This document shows, in pieces, positions 15,173 to 23,860 of a DNA stretch of 64,000 bases. Below the pieces are notes generated by a model. That model was not told where the DNA came from and ran no database searches. It saw only the letters and a program-made list of their open reading frames with translations. How positions within the stretch are numbered: the first letter of the stretch is position 1; each line of letters begins with the position of its first letter. The position numbers and the translations under genes were made by a program. Origin of the DNA: Brevirhabdus sp. (GTDB lineage: Bacteria; Pseudomonadota; Alphaproteobacteria; Rhodobacterales; Rhodobacteraceae); NCBI GenBank assembly GCA_024637315.1, contig JAGXFH010000052.1, positions 168,079 through 232,078 of the forward strand, read 5' to 3'.

Positions 15173-17854
15173 ATGGGGAAAGCGCCGCTCGACCAGCTTT
15201 TCAATCCGACCTCCATCGCTGTTTTCGGGGCCAGTGCGTCTGGCGGCGGCGTTGGGTCGCGGGTGTTCGCCAATCTGCTGAAGGGCGGTTTCGAGGGGCC
15301 GATCATTCCGATCAACCCCAGGCACCGGACGGTCAGTGGCAAGACCTGCTACGCGTCGATCGAGGATGTGGAGCAGGAGATCGACCTTGCGGTGATCGCG
15401 ACGCCCGCGGCGACGGTGCCCGAGATCATCCGGCAATGCGGCGAGGCCGGGACCCGGCATGCGATCGTCCTGTCCGCCGGTTTCGGAGAGGCGGGCGCCG
15501 ATGGAAAGGCCTTGGGCGAAGAGCTGCTGGAAGACGCGCGGCGCTACGACGTCCGGCTGCTCGGTCCGAACTGCGTCGGGCTGGTGCGGCCCTGGCTGGG
15601 GATGAACGCCACGTTCCTGAAGTCCGATACGCCAAAGGGACGACTGGCGCTGATCTCGCAGTCCGGCGCGCTCTGTTCGGCGATCTCGGACTGGGCCGGT
15701 CCGAACCATCTTGGCTTCTCGGCGATCGTGTCACTTGGCAATTCCGCCGATCTCGGGTTCGGCGACATCATCGAGTTTCTGGCGAGCGATCCCAAGACCG
15801 ACGCGATCCTGCTTTACGTCGAAGGCGTCAATTCGGCGCGGTCGTTCATCAGCGCGCTGCGGGCCGCGTCGCGGATCAAGCCGGTGATCGTGCTGAAATC
15901 CGGACGCCATGCCAAAAGCTCTGAAGCCGCCCGCACCCATACCGGCGCGCTGCTTGGATCGGACGCGGTGTTCGACGCGGCGCTGGAACGCGGTGGCGCG
16001 GTGCGCGCCCAGACGTTCGGACAGCTGTTCGCCGCGGCCGAGATGCTTTCGACGAACCGGCGCAGCAAGGGCAAACGGCTGGGGATCATCACCAATGGCG
16101 GCGGCGCGGGGGTTCTGGCGGCCGACCGCGCAGGCGATCTGGACATCGACCTTGCCGCGCCGTCGGAAAAGACGACCAGGGCGCTGGACAAGGTGCTTTC
16201 GCCGTACTGGTCGAAGGCCAACCCGATCGATATCCTCGGCGATGCCACGCCCGACCAGTACCGCGCCGCGGTGTCGGCCTGCCTGGCGGACGAGAATTTC
16301 GACGGCGTTCTGGTGATGCTGACGCCGCAGGCGATGACCGAGGCGACGGACGCGGCGAAGGCGGTGATAGAAGCCGGCGCGAAAGAGGCGCGAAAGCCGG
16401 TGCTGGCATGCTGGATGGGCGAAAGCTCGGTCGCGCGGGCCCGCGAGCTGCTCAGCGGCGAAGGCATTCCGGACTTCACCACCCCGGAACGCGCGGTCGA
16501 GGCGTTTTCCTATCTTGCCCAGCACCACCGCAACCGCCGGCTGGCACTGGAGACGCCCGGACCGCTGTCCGAGTTCGAGCCGCCGGATGTGGACGGTGCG
16601 CGGATGATCATCGATGCGGCCCTGGCCGACGGGCGCAGCATGTTGTCGGACATCGAATCGAAAGCGGTTATGCGCAGTTTCCGGATACCGATGAACATGG
16701 CGCTGGAGGCTGACAGCGCGGCAAAGGCCCTTGTCGCGGCGGAAACCGTCGGGTTCCCGGTCGCGATGAAGATCAACTCTCCGCAGATCACCCACAAATC
16801 CGATGTCGGCGGCGTGCGCATCGACATCATGAATGCCGCCGACGCGAAACTGGCCTACCGCGATATCGTCGAGTCCGCCAAGGCGGCCCGCCCCGAGGCC
16901 ACGATCGCGGGCGTGACGGTCGAGCGGATGGCAGACGTGCGCGATGCCCGCGAATTGCTGGTCGGGGTGAGCCGCGATCCGGTCTTCGGACCCAGCATCG
17001 TTTTCGGCGCCGGCGGCACGATGGTCGAGATCCTGCGCGACAGTTCGGTGTCGCTGCCGCCGCTGAATGCGGTTCTGGCCGGCCGGCTGATCAACCGGAC
17101 CCGCGTGTCGCATCTGCTGGAGGCGTTCCGCGACCGCGCCGCCGTTGACCGCGAGGCGGTGATCGGTGTGCTCTTGCGGGTTTCGGACCTGGTCTGCGCA
17201 TTGCCGGCGGTGCAGGAGCTGGATATCAACCCGCTGCTGGCCGGGCCGGATGGCGTGATGGCGGTCGATGCCCGGATCCGCGTGGCCCGCCCGGATGCCC
17301 GACGCGGCCCGCATGATCACATGGCGATCGCCCCCTATCCCCGGCACCTCGAACAGCGGGGCCACCTGTCGGACGGCACGCCGCTGACGATCCGGCCGAT
17401 CCGCGCGGAAGATGCCGAAAGCGAACAGGCCTTCGTGCGCGATCTGTCGCCCGAGGCGAAGAAATTCCGCTTCATGGGGGCGATCAACGAATTGTCGCCC
17501 GAGATGCTGGCCCGGTTTACCCAGATCGACTATGCCCGCGAAATGGCGCTGATCGCGCTGACCGGGGAAAATGGCAAACAGCGGCAGCAGGGGGTTGCGC
17601 GGTATTACATCAACCCCGACCAGAAAAGCTGCGAATTCGCGATCGTGGTTTCGGACAAGTTGCAGGGTCAGGGCATCGGCACCCGGCTGATGAAAGCGCT
17701 GATGGACGCCGCCCGCGGTCACGGGCTTGCGGTCATCGAGGGCGCCGTCATGGCGAGCAACAAGGAGATGCTTCATCTGATGAAAGATCTTGGATTCTCG
17801 GCCCGCCCCTCGCCCGATGACAAGGATGTCATTCAGGTGGAGCGGCGGCTTTGA
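15173..17854 (+). CDS. Acyl-CoA synthetase (NDP-forming)-like / GNAT acetyltransferase fusion (Pat/YfiQ type)
   Basis: An 893-residue fusion. Residues about 1-460 form the CoA-binding and ligase domains (FNPTSIAVFGAS, LLGPNCVGLV, ISQSGALCSAI, RTHTGALLGSD), about 480-690 the ATP-grasp domain (GFPVAMKINSPQITHKSD), and about 730-893 a GNAT domain (LTIRPIRAEDAESEQAF, DKLQGQGIGTRLM). Proteins of this build (Pat/Pka/YfiQ) acetylate lysines such as that of acetyl-CoA synthetase; the synthetase part is often a catalytically dead sensor. The His in THTGALLG aligns with the phosphorylated His of active ADP-forming enzymes, so activity cannot be excluded. ATG 15173 has AAGGA about 9 nt upstream. It is followed 31 bp later by a deacetylase-family gene. 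Confidence 0.88.
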   Translation: MGKAPLDQLFNPTSIAVFGASASGGGVGSRVFANLLKGGFEGPIIPINPRHRTVSGKTCYASIEDVEQEIDLAVIATPAATVPEIIRQCGEAGTRHAIVLSAGFGEAGADGKALGEELLEDARRYDVRLLGPNCVGLVRPWLGMNATFLKSDTPKGRLALISQSGALCSAISDWAGPNHLGFSAIVSLGNSADLGFGDIIEFLASDPKTDAILLYVEGVNSARSFISALRAASRIKPVIVLKSGRHAKSSEAARTHTGALLGSDAVFDAALERGGAVRAQTFGQLFAAAEMLSTNRRSKGKRLGIITNGGGAGVLAADRAGDLDIDLAAPSEKTTRALDKVLSPYWSKANPIDILGDATPDQYRAAVSACLADENFDGVLVMLTPQAMTEATDAAKAVIEAGAKEARKPVLACWMGESSVARARELLSGEGIPDFTTPERAVEAFSYLAQHHRNRRLALETPGPLSEFEPPDVDGARMIIDAALADGRSMLSDIESKAVMRSFRIPMNMALEADSAAKALVAAETVGFPVAMKINSPQITHKSDVGGVRIDIMNAADAKLAYRDIVESAKAARPEATIAGVTVERMADVRDARELLVGVSRDPVFGPSIVFGAGGTMVEILRDSSVSLPPLNAVLAGRLINRTRVSHLLEAFRDRAAVDREAVIGVLLRVSDLVCALPAVQELDINPLLAGPDGVMAVDARIRVARPDARRGPHDHMAIAPYPRHLEQRGHLSDGTPLTIRPIRAEDAESEQAFVRDLSPEAKKFRFMGAINELSPEMLARFTQIDYAREMALIALTGENGKQRQQGVARYYINPDQKSCEFAIVVSDKLQGQGIGTRLMKALMDAARGHGLAVIEGAVMASNKEMLHLMKDLGFSARPSPDDKDVIQVERRL

Positions 17855-17885
17855 GCGGCGCCCGGCTTGCGGATCGGAGGCCGAC

Positions 17886-18803
17886 ATGCTTGCGATGATC
17901 TCTCATCCCGACTGCCTCGACCATGATCCTGGTCCCTGGCATCCCGATACCGCGGCGCGGCTGAATGCGATCAACGATCAAGTCATCCGCTCGGGTCTGG
18001 AATTCGTGATCCGGCACTATGATGCGCCGCTGGCGACGCGGGCGCAGCTGGAACGGGTGCATGATCCGGCCTATGTCCAGCGGGTGTTCGACATGGCGCC
18101 TGCCGAGGGTTCGGTAGAGATCGACGGCGACACGGTGATGTCGGCGGGAACGCTGAACGCGGCGTTGCGTGCGGCCGGGGCGGGGGTCATGGGCGTCGAC
18201 CTGATCATGAAGCAGGAAGCCTGCCCGGTCTTTTGCGCGATCCGTCCGCCCGGACATCATGCCGAGCACGACAAGGCGATGGGTTTCTGCCTGTTCGACA
18301 ATATCGCCGTGGCCGCCGCTCATGCGCTGCAGGAACACGGCCTGAGCCGGGTCGCCATCGTCGATTTCGACGTGCATCATGGCAATGGAACCGAGGACAT
18401 CTTTCGGAACGAACCGCGGGTTCTGTTCTGTTCCAGTTTTCAGCACCCGTTCTATCCGTTCACCGGGCACGAGGCGAGGACCGCCAACCTGATCGGCGTG
18501 CCACTGGCCGCCGATACCGGCAGCGCCGCCTACCGCAAGGCTGTCGCCGAGCACTGGTTCCCGGCGCTGGAGGCGTTTCAACCGGAATTCCTGTTCATCT
18601 CTGCGGGGTTCGACGCGCATGTCCTTGACGACATGTCGAACCTCAACCTGACCGAGGCCGATTTTGCCTGGCTGACCAGCGAATTGATGGCGATCGCCAG
18701 GACCCATTGCCAGGGCCGGATCCTGTCGATGCTGGAAGGCGGCTATGATCCGGGCGCGCTTGCGCGCAGCGTGGTCAGCCATCTGAAGGCGCTGCTGGAC
18801 TGA
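17886..18803 (+). CDS. Histone deacetylase family protein (class II-like)
   Basis: A 305-residue arginase/deacetylase-fold enzyme. RPPGHHAEHDKAMGFCLFDN and DFDVHHGNGTEDIF carry the catalytic His pair and zinc-binding Asp-His, and SAGFDAH supplies the further zinc Asp. Bacterial members remove acetyl groups from polyamines, lysines or small molecules. CGGAGG is 5-6 nt upstream of ATG 17886. It lies 31 bp after the Pat-type acetyltransferase fusion and is almost surely cotranscribed with it, which suggests the two write and erase the same modification; that is inference. Confidence 0.9.
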   Translation: MLAMISHPDCLDHDPGPWHPDTAARLNAINDQVIRSGLEFVIRHYDAPLATRAQLERVHDPAYVQRVFDMAPAEGSVEIDGDTVMSAGTLNAALRAAGAGVMGVDLIMKQEACPVFCAIRPPGHHAEHDKAMGFCLFDNIAVAAAHALQEHGLSRVAIVDFDVHHGNGTEDIFRNEPRVLFCSSFQHPFYPFTGHEARTANLIGVPLAADTGSAAYRKAVAEHWFPALEAFQPEFLFISAGFDAHVLDDMSNLNLTEADFAWLTSELMAIARTHCQGRILSMLEGGYDPGALARSVVSHLKALLD

Positions 18804-18861
18804 CACTGACAGCGCCGCCGCCAGTCGCGATCGGCAACCGCCGGGCGGCGCGTCGAGGCCC

Positions 18862-19245
18862 CTACTTTCGCTGGCGGTAGGCGAGAATGCGCAGCAGGGC
18901 CGCCAGCAGCGTATTGGACAGATCAGGACCCTTGGCGTGGCCGATGAATTCATCCTCGTCGCGCGCCTCGTTGGACCGCAGGCTGCACCGCCAGTGACCG
19001 TTGGGTTCGAACGCGCGGCCCTTCAGGCGGATCGACCAGCCGGGGGCGGCCTCGTCGACCAGGTGAATGACCGCGTCAGTCGATAGCAGGTCGGAGGCCC
19101 GCACGGTTTCCTGCTTGCCGGCATCGCGCAGGAACGTGCCGATCACGACGACCGCGGTATCGGCGAGATCCTGATCGAGCGTTGTCGCCGCTTCGATCTT
19201 GTCGGCCAGTTCTTCCAGCTGATGCGATGTCATACCCATTTCCAT
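18862..19245 (-). CDS. Conserved-looking protein of unknown function under a perfect FNR-type site
   Basis: A protein of about 125-127 residues. The N-terminal half (SHQLEELADKIEAATTLDQ, VVVIGTFLRDAGKQETVRASDL) looks helical, and the C-terminal half has WSIRLKGRAFEPNGHWRCSL and a helical end LLAALLRILAYRQRK. I do not recognise a family. The start is uncertain among ATG 19245, 19239 and 19233; AAGGA is best spaced for 19239. The gene is divergent from PEP synthase, with a perfect TTGAT-N4-ATCAA palindrome about 70 bp upstream, so it is probably induced at low oxygen together with it. Confidence 0.7.
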   Translation of the reverse strand: MEMGMTSHQLEELADKIEAATTLDQDLADTAVVVIGTFLRDAGKQETVRASDLLSTDAVIHLVDEAAPGWSIRLKGRAFEPNGHWRCSLRSNEARDEDEFIGHAKGPDLSNTLLAALLRILAYRQRK

Positions 19246-19316
19246 ATCCTTTCGGCACCATGGTCCCGTTGCCGACCTTGCCAATGACTGGATAGTGGGC
19301 GCGGCGGCGCCGGTCA

Positions 19317-19330
19317 TTGATGCAGATCAA
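19317..19330. promoter_or_regulatory. Perfect FNR box TTGATGCAGATCAA
   Basis: TTGAT-N4-ATCAA is an exact match to the FNR/FnrL/FixK palindrome. It is central in the divergent region, about 59 bp upstream of the PEP synthase start and about 72 bp upstream of the unknown minus-strand gene, positions compatible with class II or class I activation of both. Confidence 0.8.
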
Positions 19331-19388
19331 CGCGTCGGCGCCGCGCATCGCTCAAGCTTCCTGTCGAACCCTCGCGCAGGAGATGGAT

Positions 19389-21785
19389 ATGCCCCAAGGT
19401 GCCCGCAATCTGATCTGGTTTGAAGACTCCTCGCGCGGGGATGTCGCGATTGTCGGCGGCAAGAACGCCTCGCTTGGTGAAATGGCGCGCACCCTGACGG
19501 CACAGGGGATCAAGGTGCCGGCGGGATTTGCCACGACCGCGGATGCATTTCGGGACTTTCTGCAAGCCAACCAGCTGACCACCGTCATCGCCGATCATCT
19601 GAAGGCGCTGGCCGGGGAACGCATCACGTTGCAGGCCGCCGGGACCGCTATTCGCGCCGCGATCGTCGCCGGACACTGGCCCGAGAAGATCGAGGCGGAT
19701 ATCCGTGCGGCCTACCGCGAACTCGGCCGCCGCGCGAACCGCCCCGATCCGTCGGTCGCGGTGCGTTCCAGCGCCACGGCCGAGGACCTGCCGGATGCCA
19801 GCTTTGCCGGACAGCAAGAGACGTTCCTGAACATTCGCGGCGAGGACGCGCTGCTGACGGCCTGCCGGCGCTGTTATGCTTCGCTGTTCACCGACCGCGC
19901 GATCACCTACCGCAAGCTGAAGGGCTTCGACCATGAAAAGGTCGCGTTGTCGGTCGGGGTGCAGTTGATGGTGCGGTCGGATATCGGCGGGTCGGGGGTG
20001 ATGTTCTCGATCGACACGGAATCCGGGTTTGACAAGACCGTTCTGATCAACGCCGCATGGGGTCTTGGCGAGAACGTGGTTCAAGGAGCCGTGGACCCGG
20101 ACGAATACCAGGTCTACAAGCCGTTCCTGAAATCCGCCGACCTGGTGCCGATCCTGGAAAAATCGCTGGGCGCGAAAGAGCTGAAGATGGTGTATTCCAG
20201 CGCCGCCAGCGGCCCGACCCGCAATGTCCCGACCTCGAAGGCCGAACGGGAGGCGTTCGTTCTGACGGACAAGGAAATCCTTGACCTGGCGCGTGACGCC
20301 TGCACCATCGAAGAGCATTACGGCCAGCCGATGGACATGGAATGGGCCAAGGACGGCGAAACCGGCGAGATGTTCATCGTGCAGGCCCGCCCGGAAACGG
20401 TGATGTCGCGGACCGAGGCCACGTCGCTGAAAACCTACAGGCTGACATCGGTCGGCCCGAAGATCATCGAAGGGCTGAGTGTCGGCGAGGCCGTGGCGAC
20501 GGGCGAGGTCTGCCTGCTCGACTCGGCCGCCGACATCGAACGTTTCGTCGATGGCTCGATCCTTGTGACCTCGACCACCGATCCGGACTGGGTTCCGGTG
20601 ATGAAGCGCGCGGCCGCGATCATAACGGATCACGGCGGTCGCACCTCTCATGCCGCCATCGTCAGCCGCGAACTGGGGCTTCCCGCGATCGTGGGCACCA
20701 AGAATGCGACGCATGTGCTGCATGACAGGCAGGAGGTCACTGTGTCCTGCGCCGAGGGCGATCACGGCGTCGTCTATGCCGGTATCGGCGAGTTCGAGGT
20801 CGACGAAGTGGTGCTGGACACAGTGCCGAAGACCCGCACCAAGGTGATGCTGAACCTGGCCAATCCGGCGGCGGCGGCGCGCTGGTGGCGATTGCCGGTT
20901 GACGGGGTCGGGCTGGCGCGGATGGAATTCGTGATCAACAATGCGATCAAGGTCCATCCGATCGCGCTGACCCGCTTTGACGAGCTGGAAGACGAGGCGA
21001 CTCGTGATGCGATCCGGAAACTGACCCGAGGCTATGCCGATCCGGCCGACTACTTTGTCGACAAGCTTGCAATGGGACTCTCGCGCATCGCCGCGACCTG
21101 GTATCCGCTGCCCACGATCGTCCGGATGAGCGATTTCAAGACCAATGAATATGCCGAGCTGCTGGGCGGGCACCAGTTCGAGCCGCACGAGGAAAACCCG
21201 ATGATCGGGTTTCGCGGGGCGTCACGGTATTATTCGGACGCCTATCGCGAGGGGTTCGCGCTGGAATGCAAGGCGATCCGACGTCTGCGCGACGAGATGG
21301 GGTTCAACAATGTCGTCGTGATGATCCCGTTCTGCCGGTCGCCCGAAGAAGCCGACCGCGTCCTTGCCGAAATGGCCGGGAATGGCTTGCAGCGGGGCGA
21401 AAACGGACTCGAGGTCTACGTGATGTGCGAAATTCCCTCGAATGTCATCCTGGCAAAGGACTTCGCCGAGCGGTTCGATGGGTTCTCGATCGGGTCGAAC
21501 GATCTGACCCAGCTGACACTTGGTGTTGACCGCGATTCCGAGGAGTTGGCCGAGCTGTTCAACGAACGCGACCCGGCGGTGCTGTGGATGATAGAGACGG
21601 TGATCCGGAGAGCGCATGAGGCGGGTTCGAAAGTCGGCCTGTGCGGCCAGGCCCCAAGCAACGACCCGGAATTCGCGCGGCTGCTGGTGGCGGCGGGAAT
21701 TGACTCGATCTCGGTCACGCCGGACAGTTTCCTGACCGTGAAGGCGCATGTGGCGGCGGCAGAGAAGGCCGGGCAGGGATCATGA
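19389..21785 (+). CDS. ppsA: Phosphoenolpyruvate synthase (pyruvate, water dikinase)
   Basis: A 798-residue PpsA, making PEP from pyruvate with ATP to AMP and phosphate. The N-terminal ATP-grasp domain shows NLIWFEDSSRGDVAIVGGKNASLGEM and SATAEDLPDASFAGQQETFLN; the swivelling domain has the phosphohistidine loop GGRTSHAAIVSRELG; the C-terminal barrel has GASRYYSDAY and the metal and Cys region FSIGSNDLTQLTLG with GLCGQAPS. Length matches the family (about 790). ATG 19389 has AGGAG 7 nt upstream; ATG 19383 directly abuts it. The gluconeogenic enzyme sits under a perfect FNR box, as in other low-oxygen regulons that also contain PHA synthase. Confidence 0.95.
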   Translation: MPQGARNLIWFEDSSRGDVAIVGGKNASLGEMARTLTAQGIKVPAGFATTADAFRDFLQANQLTTVIADHLKALAGERITLQAAGTAIRAAIVAGHWPEKIEADIRAAYRELGRRANRPDPSVAVRSSATAEDLPDASFAGQQETFLNIRGEDALLTACRRCYASLFTDRAITYRKLKGFDHEKVALSVGVQLMVRSDIGGSGVMFSIDTESGFDKTVLINAAWGLGENVVQGAVDPDEYQVYKPFLKSADLVPILEKSLGAKELKMVYSSAASGPTRNVPTSKAEREAFVLTDKEILDLARDACTIEEHYGQPMDMEWAKDGETGEMFIVQARPETVMSRTEATSLKTYRLTSVGPKIIEGLSVGEAVATGEVCLLDSAADIERFVDGSILVTSTTDPDWVPVMKRAAAIITDHGGRTSHAAIVSRELGLPAIVGTKNATHVLHDRQEVTVSCAEGDHGVVYAGIGEFEVDEVVLDTVPKTRTKVMLNLANPAAAARWWRLPVDGVGLARMEFVINNAIKVHPIALTRFDELEDEATRDAIRKLTRGYADPADYFVDKLAMGLSRIAATWYPLPTIVRMSDFKTNEYAELLGGHQFEPHEENPMIGFRGASRYYSDAYREGFALECKAIRRLRDEMGFNNVVVMIPFCRSPEEADRVLAEMAGNGLQRGENGLEVYVMCEIPSNVILAKDFAERFDGFSIGSNDLTQLTLGVDRDSEELAELFNERDPAVLWMIETVIRRAHEAGSKVGLCGQAPSNDPEFARLLVAAGIDSISVTPDSFLTVKAHVAAAEKAGQGS

Positions 21786-21825
21786 TCTTGCGCGGCGGTC
21801 ACGATCGGACCAGCGCCGCGCCGGC

Positions 21826-21839
21826 TTGATCCCGGTCAA
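21826..21839. promoter_or_regulatory. FNR/FixK-type dyad TTGATCCCGGTCAA
   Basis: TTGAT-N4-GTCAA fits TTGA-N6-TCAA with one mismatch to the strict FNR palindrome. It lies 41 bp after the ppsA stop and about 320 bp before the DUF2267 gene, far for activation unless a transcript starts in the gap. Confidence 0.5.
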
Positions 21840-22005
21840 GCTTGCAGCCGGGGGCTTCGGGTACGGGTGGATCATCGTTGACAGTTTCGGAGACCTGAAT
21901 TGGTTACCGCCGGGCTGTCGACGCCCTTCGCGCCGGATCCCGCGATCATTCTATTGGCATTCGGCTGTTTCCCGGCGCGAATAGGGTGTTTGCTGCCGCA
22001 GGGCA

Positions 22006-22019
22006 TTGATCGTGGTCAA
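22006..22019. promoter_or_regulatory. FNR/FixK-type dyad TTGATCGTGGTCAA
   Basis: TTGAT-N4-GTCAA, one mismatch to the strict FNR palindrome, located 143 bp upstream of the DUF2267 gene. It is the second dyad in the same gap. Confidence 0.58.
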
Positions 22020-22161
22020 TGAAGAGCGCGGGGCGGGGATGCGATGATGTCGTCAGGGCAAGACTGCGATCGGACCCGCTTTCGACTTGTGATTTGCGCA
22101 TGGCGCATGCCGGGCCGACCCGCGATCAATCCAATGCCATCACCAGACGAGAGGTCAGCAC

Positions 22162-22587
22162 ATGAAGATCACCGGCATTGCCACACTCGATCACGCGCCG
22201 CAGGTCGTTGCGGAATGGATCAATGAACTGAGTGACGATCTTGAATGGCCCGACAAGGGCAGGACCTACCTGCTGCTGCGCGAGACCCTGCACGCTGTGC
22301 GCGATTTCCTGACGGTGGATGAGGCCGCCGATCTGTCGGCGCAGTTGCCCGTGCTGATCCGCGGGATCTATTTCGATGGCTGGGTGCCATCGCGAACCCC
22401 GGCCCATCCAAGAGCGAAGAAGGATTTCATCGCCCGCGTCTCGGCGCGTTTCGTCGATGATCCGCTGGACGAAGAGGAGCGCGCCATCGCTGCGGTCTTC
22501 GACCTCTTGCGTCGGCATGTTTCCGAAGGCGAGTTCGATCAGGTGGCGAATTCCATGCGCAAATCGCTGCGTGAACTCTGGACCTGA
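22162..22587 (+). CDS. DUF2267 domain-containing protein
   Basis: A 141-residue all-helical protein matching the DUF2267 pattern: VAEWINELSDDLEW, LLLRETLHAVRDFLTVDEAADLSAQLPVLIRGIYFDGW, and a second half FIARVSARFVDDPL with FDLLRRHVSEGEFDQVANSMRKSLRELW. The family is often said to be pterin-binding-like or stress-related, but no function is established. GAGAGG lies 7 nt upstream of the ATG. In FNR/FixK regulons such genes accompany CBS, phosphoribosyltransferase and universal-stress genes, as here. It is convergent with the phosphoribosyltransferase gene. Confidence 0.88.
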   Translation: MKITGIATLDHAPQVVAEWINELSDDLEWPDKGRTYLLLRETLHAVRDFLTVDEAADLSAQLPVLIRGIYFDGWVPSRTPAHPRAKKDFIARVSARFVDDPLDEEERAIAAVFDLLRRHVSEGEFDQVANSMRKSLRELWT

Positions 22588-22625
22588 CCGATCGCCTGAA
22601 AGGTTTGCCTGAGGTCAGGCCGACA

Positions 22626-23270
22626 TCAGGCCGGTGGCGCGAATGCGGCGAGTGTCCGTGTCACTTCGTCATCGGATACCTGCGGGAAATCGCGAAAATG
22701 CGCGCCGACGGCATGGAACGGTTCAGGTGTCTCAAGGCAGACGATCTTGTCGACCTCGCGTCGCAGCCGGTCAAGCACCTCTGACGGAGCCACCGGCACG
22801 GCCAGGATGATCTGGTGTGCGCCCGCCTGCCGGGCGGCGGCGATCGCCGCGCGCGTTGTCGCGCCGGTGGCGATGCCGTCATCCACAAGGATCGCGGTCT
22901 TGCCGATCAGCGAAACGGGCTTCCTGTCGCCAAGGTACACCGTCCGCCGCCGCCGCAGTTCGGCGCGCTCGGGTTCCGCCAGATCGCGGATTTCCTCTTG
23001 GCTCAGACCGGCCATGGCGGCGACATCCTCGTTCACCGTCAATTCGGAACCGTCAGCACCGGCGATCGCGGCGACGGCCAGTTCCCGTTGCGCCGGCAAG
23101 CCGACCTTTCGGACCAACATCAGATCCAGCTGCAGCCCGTGACGCCGGGCGATTTCAGCGGCCACGGGAACGCCGCCGCGCGGCAGGGCCAGAACGACCG
23201 CCGACTGCGGCAGCGTCTCTGTCAGCCGCTCGGCAAGCTGCTTTCCGGCCTCGATACGATCCTTGAACAT
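22626..23270 (-). CDS. Type I phosphoribosyltransferase-domain protein
   Basis: A 214-residue protein with the PRPP-binding loop ILVDDGIATGATTRAA. VLALPRGGVPVAAEIARRHGLQLDLMLVRKVG is typical of the 'predicted phosphoribosyltransferase' group found in stress and low-oxygen loci, whose substrate is unknown and which lack a clear purine-base hood. It begins 3 bp after the stop of the CBS gene on the same strand and ends the long nqr transcript, if that transcript continues this far. It could take part in nucleotide salvage, but nothing in the sequence settles it. Confidence 0.87.
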   Translation of the reverse strand: MFKDRIEAGKQLAERLTETLPQSAVVLALPRGGVPVAAEIARRHGLQLDLMLVRKVGLPAQRELAVAAIAGADGSELTVNEDVAAMAGLSQEEIRDLAEPERAELRRRRTVYLGDRKPVSLIGKTAILVDDGIATGATTRAAIAAARQAGAHQIILAVPVAPSEVLDRLRREVDKIVCLETPEPFHAVGAHFRDFPQVSDDEVTRTLAAFAPPA

Positions 23271-23273
23271 CGA

Positions 23274-23672
23274 CTAACCCCACTGGTCGGCAAGTCCGCG
23301 CAAGATGTCGGCACGGCTGATCTGACCGACAAGCCGGCCATCCTGCAGCACCGGAAACCGGCGGAAGTTGCTTGAAAGAAATGCCTTGGCGGCATCGACG
23401 AGGTCCATGTCCGCATTCAGGGTCACGACGTCGCCCGACATGTAGCGCGCTACATTTCCGCCCCAGTCACGGTAGTAGCTGGCGTCGAGGGCGGCCTTCA
23501 GGCAGTCCTTCTTCGACAGGATGCCAATGAGCGCGCCCTGCCCATCGACGACCGGCGCGCCCGAGATCTTGCGGTCCAGCAGGATGTGCATCGCGCGGTT
23601 GATCTCCATGCCGGGGGACAGGGTCACGAGGTCATGGGCCATGTAGTCGCTGATCCGGGGGCGGTCGGTCAT
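23274..23672 (-). CDS. Two-CBS-domain protein at the end of the nqr operon
   Basis: A 132-residue CBS pair: domain 1 RISDYMAHDLVTLSPGMEINRA to LIGILSKKDCLKAAL, domain 2 VARYMSGDVVTLNADMDLVDAA to VGQISRADILRGL. Its ATG overlaps the stop of nqrM as ATGA, so translation is coupled to the NQR operon. CBS pairs bind adenine nucleotides, so a link to energy state or to the Na+ pump is plausible but unproven. The frame stays open far upstream antisense to apbE, but the protein-like part begins at 23672. Confidence 0.88.
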   Translation of the reverse strand: MTDRPRISDYMAHDLVTLSPGMEINRAMHILLDRKISGAPVVDGQGALIGILSKKDCLKAALDASYYRDWGGNVARYMSGDVVTLNADMDLVDAAKAFLSSNFRRFPVLQDGRLVGQISRADILRGLADQWG

Positions 23673-23848
23673 GGCGCGGCATCCGTCGGCTCGGGGGGCG
23701 GTGCGCGGCAGGCGCCGCAATCCCCGCCCTTGATGCACGACACGCCGCCGCAGGATCCCTTGATCGGCGGGCGCCCGAAGATCACCCCCAGGGCGAGGCC
23801 GAAGATCGCCAGGAGGATGATGGCGAATGTCAGGATGAACGTACCCAT
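23669..23848 (-). CDS. nqrM: NqrM, Na+-NQR maturation factor (DUF539)
   Basis: Translating the minus strand from ATG 23848 gives a 59-residue protein: an N-terminal transmembrane helix (about 1-22, LTFAIILLAIFGLALGVIF), then IKGSCGGVSC and DCGAC. This helix-plus-cysteine pattern (CGG..C....C..C) is that of NqrM, which is needed to load the iron centre between NqrD and NqrE. It lies 12 bp after apbE, in the usual nqrF-apbE-nqrM order, and its stop overlaps the next CBS gene (ATGA). The gene is easily missed because of its size. Its presence supports a functional NQR rather than Rnf complex. Confidence 0.9.
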   Translation of the reverse strand: MGTFILTFAIILLAIFGLALGVIFGRPPIKGSCGGVSCIKGGDCGACRAPPPEPTDAAP

Positions 23849-23860
23849 GCTCGGGACTCC

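Larger units (their letters stand above)
21786..22161. other. 376-bp intergenic region with two FNR/FixK-type dyads
   Basis: Between ppsA and the DUF2267 gene I find no supported coding sequence. Two separate dyads (21826-21839 and 22006-22019, listed below) are its main content. Short open frames here have no recognisable protein character. No hairpin with a U-tract is evident after ppsA. Confidence 0.55.

Noticed and set aside
15731..17887. Long open frames antisense to the Pat gene, and others such as 32740-35196 on the minus strand
   Set aside because: They mirror well-supported genes in GC-rich DNA, have no family character and no ribosome sites.
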